A stretch of DNA of 64,000 nt from Begonia masoniana (taxonomy: Eukaryota; Streptophyta; Magnoliopsida; Cucurbitales; Begoniaceae). Where the stretch lies: positions 6,865,519 to 6,929,518 of the forward strand of contig CM039514.1 of NCBI GenBank assembly GCA_022432975.1, in the 5' to 3' direction. Of the stretch, positions 46,309 to 58,678 are shown in pieces. Below the pieces are notes generated by a model. The model worked only from the letters and a program-made list of their open reading frames with translations, had not been told where the DNA came from and did no database searches. The stretch's first letter is position 1. Each line of letters opens with the position of its first letter. The position numbers and the translations under genes were made by a program.

Positions 46309-47368
46309 GATGACAGAAGTGGATGACAGGAGTGGATGACATAGAGTGGATGACAGGAGTGGATGAAAAGAGTGGATGACAGGGGTGGATGACATAGAGT
46401 CGATGACAGGAGTGGACGATAAAATTTTAAAGGCAGAATTGACAACATTTAACAGGAAGACATATGAATAGGGAGCATAAAAACAGAAGGCATAAAAACT
46501 TCAAACCCCAAAACCCGATTCAAAACATAATTTTAAACGTGTTAGAAAACACGACAGAAGTTTAAGAAATCAAACTGCATGGATAGCTCTAAAACCAGAG
46601 ATAATCCATGCACAACCTAAAAGAGAAAACCTCCAAACAGTTCCAGAATGTTTCAAAATATATATACAACTGTCAATTATAGAGGTTTAAAAACTTAAAC
46701 ACCAAAACCTACACATTATAAAAATCCCAACAGAGTTTTAAAACAAAAACATCAGAATCCCAACAGAGTTTACAGACATGAACTTTACTTTAAAAACTTC
46801 ACTCGCTCGGGTCAGAAATATGTCTGGCTGCCGCAATCACCTCGCGAAAACTCAAGCCACCAACCACCTATTCGTCGGTCTGAGGCACAAAATCTTCATC
46901 CACGGGTTCAGTACCTACAACAGGAAGTTCAACTATGAGCCTAGAGATCAGTAAGAACATATAAAAATGCAGTGATGCATATGCAGTGCACGAACATTTC
47001 GGAATACAGAGACATTACAGAACATTACTTTTTATCTGTCAAAAAGTGAAGCTTATAGGGAAACAGGCGTAACAGAAGTGCACTATCAGGCACTAGTAAT
47101 TCAAAGCAGAACACCAGTCCCCGTCCCACACTTAACCGAACGTTACATTACAGGTTTTATCATTTTTAACTTCAAAACGTGTACAGAAAACATTTTCATG
47201 GCTTTAAGAAAAAACGTGTATGCATGAACTTTTACAGTGCTTAAACTTAATACAACAGAAACAACACCACAGGTCGTGAAGAGAAATACAGATAACTTAT
47301 CTACCCAAAACAACCCGACATAAATGAAAACCTAGTACCTCCGTGATGTAGGGCCTTAAGGGCCAACT

Positions 47369-49704
47369 TGTAACACCCGGCATTTTGTCTATGTAATTAT
47401 TCCCCGAATATGTAAGCGGAATTTCTCCGATATTAATGCAATGATTGTTTTTAATAAAATTGTCGATGTGTTTAATCGAACGAGGGTGATTCGTGAGACC
47501 GAATCGATTAAACTAAATAATGATTTAGTTAAAAAAATCAATGAAAGGGCAAATTAGGAAGAAATTAAGGTTGGTGGGAGAAATCAAATGGATGATTGAC
47601 ACTTGGCAAACTTGTGGAAGAAGACAAGCCATGTATTCCATTTCCTTCTCTTCCTCCTACGTGAGACATTTTCCTCCCGGCTTTCTCTCATTTCCCTTTC
47701 TGCTTCTCTCTTTCGATTGAAGAAAACCAACGCAAGGAGTTTCTTCCTTCTCTGATTTTCCTCCTGCTTTTCGGTCTAAGGTAATCATCTTAGATAGAAA
47801 ACGATTTTAGTTTATTTATTTGCTAGTTTCGTGATGTTTAGGGTTATGTCCGTTTATGCATGCTATAGGTTCGTGAACCACAGTGCTCGTGCGTTCAAGC
47901 TTGCTGCATTTCGGACCACAGGTAAGTTCATACGTTTAGATTTGGCCCTTAAGGCCCTACAACACGGAGGTACTAGGTTTATATTGTCGGGATTTCTGTT
48001 GGGTAGTTAAACCATAGGTTATGTTTAGGTTAACTGTATTCTGTTTTATATTCTGCTTATTCTGCTTATTATTCTGTCGCCTGTCTATGAATGTTCATGC
48101 ATACACGTTTTCTCTGAAAGTCATGAAAATGTTTTATGTACACGGTTTGAAGTTAAGTAAGATAAAACCTGTAATGAAATGTATGGTTAAGTGTGGATGA
48201 GGACTGGCATCCTGTCATGTACTCCTGTTATGTCCTGTTGTGGCATGTACTCCTGTTGCGCCAGCTCCTCTGCCCACTTATACCTTCATGTCCAGTGAAA
48301 CGCAATGTAATGAAATGTAATGTTCATGTATTTGAAAATGTTCATGCATAGCATATGCACACTGCATTCTAGTATGTCCTTACTGAGCTCTAGGCTCATA
48401 GATGAACTTCATGTTGTAGGTACGGATACTCCAAATGAGGACCTTGTGCCTCAAAATGACGAGCTAATATAGTTGATGGATAGAGCTCACGGGGTTTGGC
48501 TGCTGCAGTCAGACAAACGTTATCCCTGTGAGAGTGTATTTTTGAAGTATGTCAAGTCCTGTATAGCTTTTGAAATTTTCAAACTGATGTATAGAGTTTG
48601 CGTATATGTTTTAAAACTTCTGTTTTGGTAAGTTTTTTGGAAACATATGTCAGGTTCTGTTCAGCCTCTGTGATATTTAAACGTTATATTGAACCTGTCA
48701 ATGTATTTAAAATCCTCTGTATTCGACAGTTGTATTTATATATTTTGAAATATTATGGAACTGCCTTGAGTTTTCTCTGTTAGTGTGTGCATGGATTGTC
48801 TCGAGTTTTAGAGCTATCCATGCAGTTTGTTTTCTCGAATCTCTGTCATGTTGTCTGTCATTTTGTCAAATATGTTGTTTTAAAACTATGTTTTGAAATC
48901 GGGTTTTTAATAAATTTTGTAGTTTTATGCCTTCTGTTGTTATGTCTTCTGTTGATATGTCATCCTGTTAAATGTTGTCAATTCTGTCATCCGCCCCAGT
49001 CATCTGCCCAGTTATATGCCTTAGTCATCCGCCCCAGTCAAAGTCAATTTAGTCATCCGCCCCAGTCAAAGTCAATTTAGTCATCCGCCCAGTTTAAAAA
49101 CTCCGTCTTCCGGTTGACGTCACCCAAGTCTTCCGCTCAGTGTAAATATGTCTTCCGGCTGACGTCATCCCAGTTTTTTTTTTTTCGCCAGTATAATGCT
49201 TATATCTTCCGGTTGACGTCGTCCATCTTCCGGCTGACGTCATCTCCTCATCTGATCTCAGTTACCGTCTGTGTCTTCCGCTGACGTCACCCATCTTCTG
49301 GTTGACGTCATCATCTCTTCTGCCCAGTTTTATCCAGTCTCTGCCGCTGAACCCTGTTCACATTTTTAATCCACCGGTCACTGTTCACATTTTTAATCCA
49401 CCGGTCACTGTTCACATTTTAATCCACCGGTCACTGTTCAATTTTGTTTTATTTGAATTCACCGCTGCCCCTCTTAAACTAAGTCTTCCGCCAGTTTATT
49501 TATTTCTGCTTCCTGCTTTATCCTGTAATTCCGTCATGTATTTCTGAAGCCCGTCTTTCCCTTCCTCTGAAAAGATTACGAGTTTACTTTAAAAGCTCAT
49601 CCTGTTTATGTTAAAAAAAAAATAGTCCCCGTTTTCTGTTATCTGTCCCGGGGTGATGGCTCCGATCCCGGACTCCGATCGGGTTCCGGTGTCGGGCTGT
49701 CACA
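47369..49704 (+). repeat. 5' LTR of the gypsy element
   Basis: 2336 bases, TGTAACACCCGG to GGGCTGTCACA. The 3' part holds GTCATCCGCCCC words, TGACGTCA sites and three copies of an AATCCACCGGTCACTGTTCA unit (about 49370-49440). Confidence 0.96.
49115..49310 (+). promoter_or_regulatory. Cluster of TGACGTCA sites in the gypsy LTR
   Basis: TGACGTCA occurs at 49115, 49160, 49235, 49282 and 49303, with TGACGTCG at 49214, mostly following CTTCCGG. This palindrome is the core of CRE/as-1-type sites bound by bZIP (TGA) factors. The same cluster recurs in the 3' LTR at 55539-55734. It may be an enhancer of the element; this is inference. Confidence 0.6.
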
Positions 49705-49708
49705 GTTA

Positions 49709-49719
49709 TGGTATCAGAG
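49709..49719 (+). other. Gypsy primer-binding site
   Basis: TGGTATCAGAG five bases after the LTR end, pairing with initiator tRNA-Met. Confidence 0.85.
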
Positions 49720-49864
49720 AGATAAGGTTTTAAAACCGATTCTGTGAAATGTCTGACTGCGCAATCCGCCACGTGAGGTCGCTTCACCAACTGTAAGTGT
49801 TTAAGTTACTGTACTTGTTTTGTTTATTAAGTTAAGTTCATTATTTCGTATAGGATTTTTCTAG

Positions 49865-52800
49865 AATGGTGAGAGGAAGGAGAAGTTACTGGAATTCTCT
49901 CAACTACGACAGTTTGGAACGGTGGCCGAGTATGTTCAGAAGTTCGATTCACTATCTCGTTATGCACCCCACCTAGTGGCCACTGATGAAAATAAGGTGC
50001 ATCAATTTATCCAGGGTTTGAAGATGGACCTCTTACGAGGGATTACATACGGGGGATTTGACGAGGCCCCATACACAAAGGTGGTAGCTAAGGCTTATCA
50101 GTTGGAAGCCTTAGAGGCAAAGTCTCAGAGATATACATCAAAGAGAATCATGCAGGATGCCCCTCAGCAACAACAACAACAAAAGAGTCAATTTGGGCAA
50201 CCACAACAGCAACAAAACAGAGGTGTTAAGAGACCTAATGAAGTTGCCATTTATCAGGACAAAGGGAAAAGACCTATGGGAGCTCCTCAACTTCCTGTAT
50301 GCCCACGTTGCCAGAGAAATCATACGGGGGAATGTAGGCTCTACACTGGCCGATGCTTCCGATGTGACAAGGAGGGCCACCAAGTCCGGGATTGTCCGGT
50401 GCCTGACACGAGGCAGAATCGTGCCGTGCCAAGAGTGTTTGCTATGATAGAGGAAGATGATGACACCCAGCACACGGCGATCACAGATCAACCCTACAGT
50501 GTCATGCTACCGTCCGGAGAGTTTATGCACTCCGAGCAGGCAGTGCAGGGTGATATAGTGTCAGTTGGAGACCAGAAATTGTATGCCAATCTTATCATCA
50601 TCGGTATGAAAGGATACGATGTGATTCTGGGGATGGACTGGCTGTTTCGACATCACGCCACCATCAACTGCAGGTCCGGGCTCGTGTCTTTTAGGCGCCC
50701 GAACGAGGTAGAGTTCTCCTATCAGGCAATACCAAAGAAACATAGTATGCCTGTTATATCCTCCTTGAAGGCTCAACAGCTGATGAGGTCGGGATGTGTC
50801 AGATTTCTTGCTCACGTAGTAGATGTTCAGAGGCAAGGTATGGTGGAACTTCAAAGTATCCCGGTGGTTAGAAACTTCTCAGAGGTTTTCTTAGATGACC
50901 TACCGGGATTGCCACCGGATCGTGAGATAGAGTTTGAGATCGATGTGTATCCTGGTGCTGAACCGGTGTCGAAGAATCCGTACCGTATGGCGCCAATAGA
51001 GCTGAGGGAGTTGAAGACTCAGCTAAAGGAGTTGGTGGACAAGGGCTTTGTGCGCCCTAGTTTCTCTCCATGGGGTGCTCCCATCTTGTTTGTCAAGAAA
51101 AAGGATGGGTCCCTACGGATGTGTATTGACTACCGTGAGCTGAACAAGTTGACTATCAAGAATAAGTACCCGTTGCCTAGAATTGACGATTTATTTGACC
51201 AGCTACAAGGAGCTCAGGTATTTTCTAATATTGACTTACGCTCCGGTTATTACCAGTTGAAGGTTAGAGCAGATGATATTCCAAAGACCGCCTTCAGGAC
51301 CCGGTACGGGCATTACGAGTTCTTGGTGATGTCGTTCGGGTTAACAAATGCTCCGGCGGCATTTATGGACCTGATGAACAGGATATTCCAGGATGTATTG
51401 GATAAGTTTGTGATTGTTTTCATCGACGACATCCTGGTTTATTCCAGGAGTGAGGCCGAGCATGAAGAGCACTTGACTATTGTGCTGTCAACTTTGAAGC
51501 AGCATCGATTGTACGCCAAGCTGTCGAAGTGCGAATTCTGGTTGAGCAGAGTTAATTTCCTAGGCCACGTGGTGTCTGCAGAAGGAGTATCTGTGGACCC
51601 GGCCAAGATTGAGGCTGTAAGAGACTGGCCAAGGCCGAGGAATGCAAGCGAGGTACGGAGCTTTATCGGACTAGCTGGTTATTACAGGAAATTCATCAAG
51701 AGATTTTCTGTGATAGCGAAGCCTATGACCAGCTTAACAAGGAAAGACATTAAGTTCAAGTGGTCTGAAGCATGTGAGGTGAGTTTTCGGACACTTAAAC
51801 AGAAGTTGACCACTGCTCCTCTGTTAGTGTTGCCAATTGAAAGCGACAAGTTCAGTATTTATTGCGACGCGTCGAGGATTGGCCTGGGTTGCGTATTAAT
51901 GCAAGAAGGAAAAGTGGTGGCATACGCATCCAGACAATTGAAGAACCACGAGCAAAACTACCCTACTCATGACTTAGAGTTAGCGGCAGTTGTCTTTGCA
52001 CTGAAAGTATGGAGACACTACTTGTATGGGCAATCATGTGAGGTGTTTTCGGATCACAAAAGCTTGAATTACATATTTACCCAGAAAGAGTTAAACATGA
52101 GGCAACGACGGTGGCTCGAATTTGTGAAAGACTATGACATCGAGATCAAATATCACCCGGGGAAAGCAAACGTGGTGGCTGATGCGTTGAGCAGGATGCC
52201 GGCTACTATGCAACCGGCCTTGACGGCCATGTCAATGCCTTTGAGGACAGAAATTCAGAGATTTGATTTGGAAGTGGTTTCTAAGCTGTCAGCCGTGTTG
52301 GCAGATCTAACATTACGGCCAACTATTCTGGACAGAATTAAGGAAGCCCAGAAGACCAATTCAAAGGAGATGGCCGATATAGTGAGCAAGTTACCTATGG
52401 CTTCTTCCGATTTCAGTTATTCGGGAGATGGTATTCTGAAGTTCAAAGATAGGTGGTATGTTCCGAGAGATGAAGAGCTACGAAAGAACATCTTGTCGGA
52501 AGCCCACTCGTCTTCTTTCTCTGTGCATCCTGGAAGCACGAAGATGTATCAAGACTTGAAACTTCACTTCTGGTGGCCGAATATGAAGAATGAAGTGGCC
52601 AAATTTGTGGAGTCTTGCATGATATGTCAACAAGTCAAGGCTGAACATCAACGACCAGCTGGGACGCTTCAGCCTCTCCCGATTCCCGAATGGAAATGGG
52701 AGAATATTACGATGGATTTTGTTGTCGGCCTTCCGAGGACGGTAAAAGGCCATAATAGCATTTGGGTCATAGTGGACAGATTGACGAAGTCGGCCCATTT

Positions 52801-53752
52801 TCTACCTGTGAAGACGACCTACTCCATGAATCAGTATGCTGAACTATATATTAGTGAGATTGTCAAGCTACATGGTATTCCGGTGTCAATTGTTTCGGAC
52901 CGGGATCCTAGGTTCACTTCTAGATTTTGGAAAAGCTTGCAAAACTCCTTGGGTACAAAGCTGGATTTCAGCACGGCGTTTCACCCACAAACAGATGGAC
53001 AATCTGAGAGAACAATTCAGATATTGGAGGACATGTTAAGGTCGTGCGTGTTGGAACTTCATGCTCCTTGGAGTAGATATTTGCCGTTAATTGAATTCGC
53101 TTATAATAACAGCTACCAGGCTACTATTGGCATGGCTCCATACGAAGCCCTCTATGGCAGAAAATGTAGATCTCCGCTATGTTGGGATGAAGTTGGAGAG
53201 TCCAAACTTGTCGGCCCTGAGATATTACAGCAGATGTCTGAGGTGATTGATGTTATCAAACAACGAATCAACACTGCACAGAGTCGGCAGAAAAGCTATG
53301 CAGACCATCGGAGAAGAGACCTGGAGTTCGCTGAAGGCGATGAAGTATTCCTGAAGGCGTCGCCTTTCAAGGGCGTGATGAGGTTTGGAAAGAAAGGGAA
53401 GCTAAGCCCAAGGTTCATTGGCCCTTTTCCCATCTTGAAGCGTGTGGGAAGTATGGCTTATAGACTACAGTTGCCAGCGTCTATGGATGGAGTTCACAAT
53501 GTTTTTCATGTTTCGATGTTGAGAAAATGTGTACGAGATCCAACCCAGATCGTGGAACATGTGGACTTTGATATCATGCCGACGCTGACATATGAAGAAA
53601 GGCCCATACAGATATTGGATAGTTCACTTAAAGTGTTGCGCAACAAGGTGGTTCTATTAGTGAAAGTTTTGTGGCGCAATCATAACGTAGAGGAAGCCAC
53701 ATGGGAAAGACAAGAAGATGTTAGAGCCCAATATCCGGACCTCTTTGCTTAG
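49865..53752 (+). CDS. Gypsy gag-pol polyprotein, 5'-truncated gag, protease-defective
   Basis: One open frame of about 1295 codons opened by a TAG at 49862; no in-frame ATG near the start (the ATG at 49866 is in another frame). In order: C-terminal gag ([15 protein letters not shown]), zinc knuckle ([14 protein letters not shown]), the end of protease (DVILGMDWL) but without the usual Asp-Ser/Pro-Gly-Ala active site, reverse transcriptase with FIDDILVYS, RNase H ([16 protein letters not shown]), integrase with an HHCC finger and a D,D-35-E core ([27 protein letters not shown]), and a chromodomain-like end ([18 protein letters not shown]). The missing gag start and protease site suggest trans-mobilisation. 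Confidence 0.92.
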   Translation, partial: NGERKEKLLEFSQLRQFGTVAEYVQKFDSLSRYAPHLVATDENKVHQFIQGLKMDLLRGITYGGFDEAPYTKVVAKAYQLEALEAKSQRYTSKRIMQDAPQQQQQQKSQFGQPQQQQNRGVKRPNEVAIYQDKGKRPMGAPQLPVCPRCQRNHTGECRLYTGRCFRCDKEGHQVRDCPVPDTRQNRAVPRVFAMIEEDDDTQHTAITDQPYSVMLPSGEFMHSEQAVQGDIVSVGDQKLYANLIIIGMKGYDVILGMDWLFRHHATINCRSGLVSFRRPNEVEFSYQAIPKKHSMPVISSLKAQQLMRSGCVRFLAHVVDVQRQGMVELQSIPVVRNFSEVFLDDLPGLPPDREIEFEIDVYPGAEPVSKNPYRMAPIELRELKTQLKELVDKGFVRPSFSPWGAPILFVKKKDGSLRMCIDYRELNKLTIKNKYPLPRIDDLFDQLQGAQVFSNIDLRSGYYQLKVRADDIPKTAFRTRYGHYEFLVMSFGLTNAPAAFMDLMNRIFQDVLDKFVIVFIDDILVYSRSEAEHEEHLTIVLSTLKQHRLYAKLSKCEFWLSRVNFLGHVVSAEGVSVDPAKIEAVRDWPRPRNASEVRSFIGLAGYYRKFIKRFSVIAKPMTSLTRKDIKFKWSEACEVSFRTLKQKLTTAPLLVLPIESDKFSIYCDASRIGLGCVLMQEGKVVAYASRQLKNHEQNYPTHDLELAAVVFALKVWRHYLYGQSCEVFSDHKSLNYIFTQKELNMRQRRWLEFVKDYDIEIKYHPGKANVVADALSRMPATMQPALTAMSMPLRTEIQRFDLEVVSKLSAVLADLTLRPTILDRIKEAQKTNSKEMADIVSKLPMASSDFSYSGDGILKFKDRWYVPRDEELRKNILSEAHSSSFSVHPGSTKMYQDLKLHFWWPNMKNEVAKFVESCMICQQVKAEHQRPAGTLQPLPIPEWKWENITMDFVVGLPRTVKGHNSIWVIVDRLTKSAHFLPVKTTYSMNQYAELYISEIVKLHGIPVSIVSDRDPRFTSRFWKSLQNSLGTKLDFSTAFHPQTDGQSERTIQILEDMLRSCVLELHAPWSRYLPLIEFAYNNSYQATIGMAPYEALYGRKCRSPLCWDEVGESKLVGPEILQQMSEVIDVIKQRINTAQSRQKSYADHRRRDLEFAEGDEVFLKASPFKGVMRFGKKGKLSPRFIGPFPILKRVGSMAYRLQLPASMDGVHNVFHVSMLRKCVRDPTQIVEHVDFDIMPTLTYEERPIQILDSSLKVLRNKVVLLVKVLWRNHNVEEATWERQEDVRAQYPDLFA

Positions 53753-53779
53753 GCAAATTTTGGGGACAAAATTTCTATT

Positions 53780-53792
53780 AAGGTGGGTGGAA
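53780..53792 (+). other. Gypsy polypurine tract
   Basis: AAGGTGGGTGGAA directly before the 3' LTR. Confidence 0.75.
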
Positions 53793-56130
53793 TGTAACAC
53801 CCGGCATTTTGCCTATGTAATTATTCCCCGAATATGTAAGCGGAATCTCTCCGATATTAATGCAATGATTGTTTTTAATAAAATTGTCGATGTGTTTAAT
53901 CGAACGAGGGTGATTCGTGAGACCGAATCGATTAAACTAAATAATGATTTAGTTAAAAAAATCAATGAAATGGCAAATTAGGAAGAAATTAAGGTTGGTG
54001 GGAGAAATCAAATGGATGATTGACACTTGGCAAACTTGTGGAAGAAGACAAGCCATGTATTCCATTTCCTTCTCTTCCTCCTACGTGAGACATTTTCCTC
54101 CCGGCTTTCTCTCATTTCCCTTTCTGCTTCTCTCTTTCGATTGAAGAAAACCAACGCAAGGAGTTTCTTCCTTCTCTGATTTTCCTCCTGCTTTTCGGTC
54201 TAAGGTAATCATCTTAGATAGAAAACGATTTTAGTTTATTTATTTGCTAGTTTCGTGATGTTTAGGGTTATGTCCGTTTATGCATGCTATAGGTTCGTGA
54301 ACCACAGTGCTCGTGCGTTCAAGCTTGCTGCATTTCGGACCACAGGTAAGTTCATACGTTTAGGTTTGGCCCTTAAGGCCCTACAACACGGAGGTACTAG
54401 GTTTATATTGTCGGGATTTCTGTTGGGTAGTTAAACCATAGGTTATGTTTAGGTTAACTGTATTCTGTTTTATATTCTGCTTATTCTGCTTATTATTCTG
54501 TCGCATGTCTATGAATGTTCATGCATACACGTTTTCTCTGAAAGTCATGAAAATGTTTTATGTACACGGTTTGAAGTTAAGTAAGATAAAACCTGTAATG
54601 AAATGTATGGTTAAGTGTGGATGAGGACTGGCATCCTGTCATGTACTCCTGTTATGTCCTGTTGTGGCATGTACTCCTGTTGCGCCAGCTCCTCTGCCCA
54701 CTTATACCTTCATGTCCAGTGAAACGCAATGTAATGAAATGTAATGTTCATGTATTTGAAAATGTTCATGCATAGCATATGCACACTGCATTCTAGTATG
54801 TCCTTACTGAGTTCTAGGCTCATAGATGAACTTCATGTTGTAGGTACGGATACTCCAAATGAGGACCTTGTGCCTCAAAATGACGAGCTAATGTAGTTGA
54901 TGGATAGAGCTCACGGGGTTTGGCTGCTGCAGTCAGACAAACGTTATCCCTGTGAGAGTGTATTTTTGAAGTATGTCAAGTCCTGTATAGCTTTTGAAAT
55001 TTTCAAACTGATGTATAGAGTTTGCGTATATGTTTTAAAACTTCTGTTTTGGTAAATTTTTTGGAAACATATGTCAGGTTCTGTTCAGCCTCTGTGATAT
55101 TTAAACGTTGTATTGAACCTGTCAATGTATTTAAAATCCTCTGTATTCGACAGTTGTATTTATATATTTTGAAATATTATGGAACTGCCTTGAGTTTTCT
55201 CTGTTAGTGTGTGCATGGATTGTCTCGAGTTTTAGAGCTATCCATGCAGTTTGTTTTCTCGAATCTCTGTCATGTTGTCTGTCATGTTGTCAAATATGTT
55301 GTTTTAAAACTATATTTTGAAATCGGGTTTTTAATAAATTTTGAAGTTTTATGCCTTCTGTTGTTATGTCTTCTGTTGATATGTCATCCTGTTAAATGTT
55401 GTCAATTCTGTCATCTGCCCCAGTCATCTGCCCAGTTATATGCCTTAGTCATCCGCCCCAGTCAAAGTCAATTTAGTCATCTGCCCCAGTCAAAGTCAAT
55501 TTAGTCATCCGCCCAGTTTAAAAACTCCGTCTTCCGGTTGACGTCACCCAAGTCTTCCGCTCAGTGTAAATATGTCTTCCGGCTGACGTCATCCCAGTTT
55601 TTTTTTTTCCGCCAGTATAATGCTTATATCTTCCGGTTGACGTCGTTCATCTTCCGGCTGACGTCATCTCCTCATCCGATCTCAGTTACCGTCTGTGTCT
55701 TCCGCTGACGTCACCCATCTTCCGGTTGACGTCATCATCTCTTCTGCCCAGTTTTATCCAGTCTCTTCCGCTGAACCCTGTTCACATTTTTAATCCACCG
55801 GTCACTGTTCACATTTTTAATCCACCGGTCACTGTTCACATTTTAATCCACCGGTCACTGTTCAATTTTGTTTTATTTGAATTCACCGCTGCCCCTCTTA
55901 AACTAAGTCTTCCGCCAGTTTATTTATTTCTGCTTCCTGCTTTATCCTGTAATTCCGTCATGTATTTCTGAAGCCCGTCTTTCCCTTCCTCTGAAAAGAT
56001 TACGAGTTTACTTTAAAAGCTCATCTTGTTTATGTTAAAAAAAAAAAACAGTCCCCGTTTTCTGTTATCTATCCCGGGGTGATGGCTCCGATCCCGGACT
56101 CCGATCGGGTTCCGGTGTCGGGCTGTCACA
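53793..56130 (+). repeat. 3' LTR of the gypsy element
   Basis: 2338 bases, nearly identical to 47369-49704. Single-base differences and poly-T/poly-A length changes only. Confidence 0.96.
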
Positions 56131-57111
56131 CAACTTATACGCATGAACTTACATGTTGTCCGTGAGTTGCAAGCTTTGTTAGTCTCGGTGAGTCTCAAAC
56201 CTTTAACGGAGAAATGGAAGAAAATATGAGAATACAGATTTTTGGAAATGGTTACACTTCGTCTGGAAGAGAGAAAACAGAGAAGAGAATGGAGAGAAAC
56301 AGAGAAGTGTTTCTCGTAGGAGGGAAGGGAAAAGAGGAAGAGAGGTTGGCAAAGCTTCTCCAACAAGCTTGAACAGGTGTCACTTATTGGTTGACTCCTT
56401 CCCACCAACCTTAATTCCTACCCAATTTGCCCCTCCATTGGTTTCTTACCAATAGCTTTGTTTTGGTTACTCTCAGTTTGGTTTTCCACTAACATCCCCA
56501 CAAATCTAATAAATCCGAGCATAATAAATAAAAATCGTAACACCAAAAAATCTCGAGTGTTACACAGCGAGTCGAGAATGGAAAACGTTTGTCGCCTGGT
56601 TGAGCGTTCTAGTCGAGCGTCAAGAGTCGAGGTCGAGCGTTCTGCTTCTGTTAATCTGTTCTGCCGAGTGCCGTCTGGAGAAGAAGAAAATAGAAATTAG
56701 GGCTTTATTAACTAAATGTGGTTTGGTTCGGTTAATTTCAGTTCTGGATGATCCAAACCGAAAATCAAACCAATAAATTCGGTTCCTACAACATAGAACC
56801 GAAGTTCGGTTTCATTATGCTCAAAACCGACCCGATCCAAACCGATTTCACCGGTTCCGATTTGGTTCATCTGTTCTGGTTCGGTTTTGCACATCCCTAA
56901 GAAAGACTGTAATTAAATGTGTCAACGCTCACCTTTAGAACAAAGAGATTTGTGTTGAACGATGGTATTTTTTTCTTATAGGAAATTTTAGCGAAGAATG
57001 TTAGTTAGTCTAGAAGGAAAATCTCTTCGAGTTTCGATTTAGATAAGAATTAGCCTGAAATGGTAAGACTTCTATTGATCTAATGTCGAAGTATTAGATA
57101 AGTAATTTAAA

Positions 57112-57958
57112 GGGTAATTATCGATTTGAATCCTGTACTATACACATTTTTTCAATTCGGCCCATGTACTAAAACAACCGGCAAACCGAACCCTGTACTT
57201 TAATTCTGTTATCAGTTTTGACCTTCTATCAATAATTTCATTAAACTCTCATTGAAAAAACTAACAAATGATTTTAGATTCAGTTGAAATTTTTACCACA
57301 TGTTCACTACTTAATGAGAAAATACTCTGGAAATTTTCGTGAGTTTTTAACACATGTACGATTTATTGAAATTTTATTTTAGTATTTTATAAAAATATTA
57401 TAATAAATCATACAAATTTTAGAAAATCACGACACTTTTTCTATTATCTACCCATAATAGGTTGCACATGTGGAAAAATTTTCAAATAAATCAAATATCT
57501 TTTGGTATTTTTTTAAAAATTAATTTATAAAGTAAAGAATAAACTGAGATTAATTTTAAAAAATACCAAACGATATTGGATTTATTTGAAATTTTTTCTA
57601 GATGTTCACCATATTATGTGTAGATAATAAAAAATTTGCGTAATTTGTTAAAACTTGTATGATTTATTATAATATTTTTAAACAATACTAAAATAAAATT
57701 ATAATAAATCGTAGATGTGTTAAAAAATCACGAAAATTTCCAGATTATCTTCTCATTAAGTAATGAATATGTTGTAAAAATTTCAACTGAATCTAAGATC
57801 GTTTTGTAGTTTTTTCAATGAGGATTTTATGAAATTGTTGATAGAAGGTCAAAACTGATAACAGAATCAAAGTACAGGATTCGGTTTGCCGGTTTTTTTA
57901 GCACAGTGGCCGAAGTGAAAAAACGTGTATAGTATAGAGTTTAAATCGATAATTTCCT
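57112..57958. mobile_element. Mutator-like foldback MITE
   Basis: 847 bases in which the left half and the reverse complement of the right half match almost throughout (arms about 400 bases), starting AATTATCGATTT. It is flanked by a perfect 9-bp duplication TAATTTAAA (57103-57111, 57959-57967), the length typical of Mutator elements. It has no coding capacity. Confidence 0.9.
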
Positions 57959-58678
57959 TAATTTAAAACATACATTAACTTATCGACGTTATCGATCAAT
58001 TAGTTGTTGTTCTATGCAGGTTAAGACTATTAGTCAAACTTAGTCAATCTCGTAATTTGATGGTGAAATGAGATTGCTAACATAGAAGACCCAAACCATT
58101 GTATATGGATTGATATTTATAGATCATCAAATGAATTTTCAAGTTACACACGCGTTAAATATATTATAATGAAAATTTCTAAGATATTCTAAAGATCTGG
58201 CATTTTTTTTCCTAGACCACTTAAACTTAATGAAAATTGAAAAGTAATCATTTCATGTGCCGCGATTCGAAATGAAAATAGAATTTAATTTTTCGGGCAT
58301 TTTTCGTGTTTTGAAAAAAAAAAAAAAAAAAAACAAGAGGGAGAAAACCATACAAAATACACGGGGGATGAACAAAAACTCCCCAAAATTTTATACAGAA
58401 ACGAGATAAATATTTAAATCACAGGTTTAAAAGGTAAATTTAGACAATTAAAAAATAAAAAGATAATGTTATATATTTACTATGCGTCACATATACCACG
58501 TGTATTTTGTATTCAATTTATTTTTATTGAAGTGAGGAAAAGTCCGAGTCAAAGTTCCTCCATGGGAGAAATTGCAATCAAGCTTCTCCTTCTTCCACGC
58601 CATTCTTAAACACAAGAACTTCAGCCAGAGCGAAGCATCCAAATCGAGAGAGAGAGAGAGAGAGAGAGAGTGAGAGAG
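57959..58678 (+). promoter_or_regulatory. GFAT promoter and leader
   Basis: AT-rich with a poly-A run at about 58315-58333. A G-box CACGTG lies at 58497-58502, 180 bases before the start codon. A GA microsatellite (58646-58670) directly precedes the ATG and would lie in the 5' UTR. No other gene is seen. Confidence 0.55.

Larger units (their letters stand above)
41980..46420. repeat. Minisatellite of 13/14-bp units inside the old LTR
   Basis: Units GTGGATGACAGGA (13) and GTGGATGACATAGA (14) alternate irregularly, with a GGAAGACATAAACT variant forming a larger repeat near 42340, 42460 and 42800-42960. The array occupies about 41980-43004, 43189-43264, 44535-44759 and 46309-46420; three LTR-type insertions separate the blocks. 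Related GTCATCC(G/A)CCCC words occur only a few times at the same place in the young LTRs (about 48960-49090), so the array grew inside this LTR. The long minus-strand open frames (up to 412 codons, three frames) come from the repeat lacking stops and are not genes. Confidence 0.93.
47369..56130 (+). mobile_element. Full-length Ty3/gypsy retrotransposon, recently inserted
   Basis: 8.76 kb with LTRs 47369-49704 and 53793-56130, a perfect 5-bp duplication CAACT (47364-47368, 56131-56135), a primer-binding site, a long pol frame and a purine tract. The LTRs differ at about 20 to 25 positions by eye (about 99 percent identity), so the insertion is young. It lies inside an older LTR of its own family in the opposite orientation. 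Gag is truncated and the protease active site is missing, so it probably depends on other copies. Confidence 0.96.
41840..56564 (-). mobile_element. Old solo LTR of the gypsy family, reverse orientation, carrying nested insertions
   Basis: Read on the minus strand it starts TGTAACACTCGAG at 56564 and ends GTTCGTCACA at 41840; flanks CAACG (41835-41839) and CAGCG (56565-56569) are a duplication with one mismatch. Its sequence parallels the young LTRs at 47369 and 53793, for example GGCCCTTAAGG, the tract around 46900 and the GC-rich end. The young gypsy element cuts it at CAACT. No internal gypsy coding region belongs to it, so it is a solo LTR. Confidence 0.8.
41245..56899. mobile_element. 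hAT-type element split by nested insertions
   Basis: Outermost layer of the nest. Left end TAGGGGTGGACATTTG at 41245, right end GGTTTTGCACATCCCTA at 56899; flanks AGAATGAC (41237-41244) and AGAAAGAC (56900-56907) differ at one base, as an aged 8-bp hAT duplication. Removing the LTR at 41840-56564 leaves about 930 bases. Both subterminal regions are rich in GGTTCGGTTT words like the hAT element at 19385-20180. No transposase is seen. Confidence 0.72.

Noticed and set aside
42000..46420. CRISPR-like regularly spaced repeats
   Set aside because: The units are contiguous without unique spacers, in a plant genome; this is a minisatellite.
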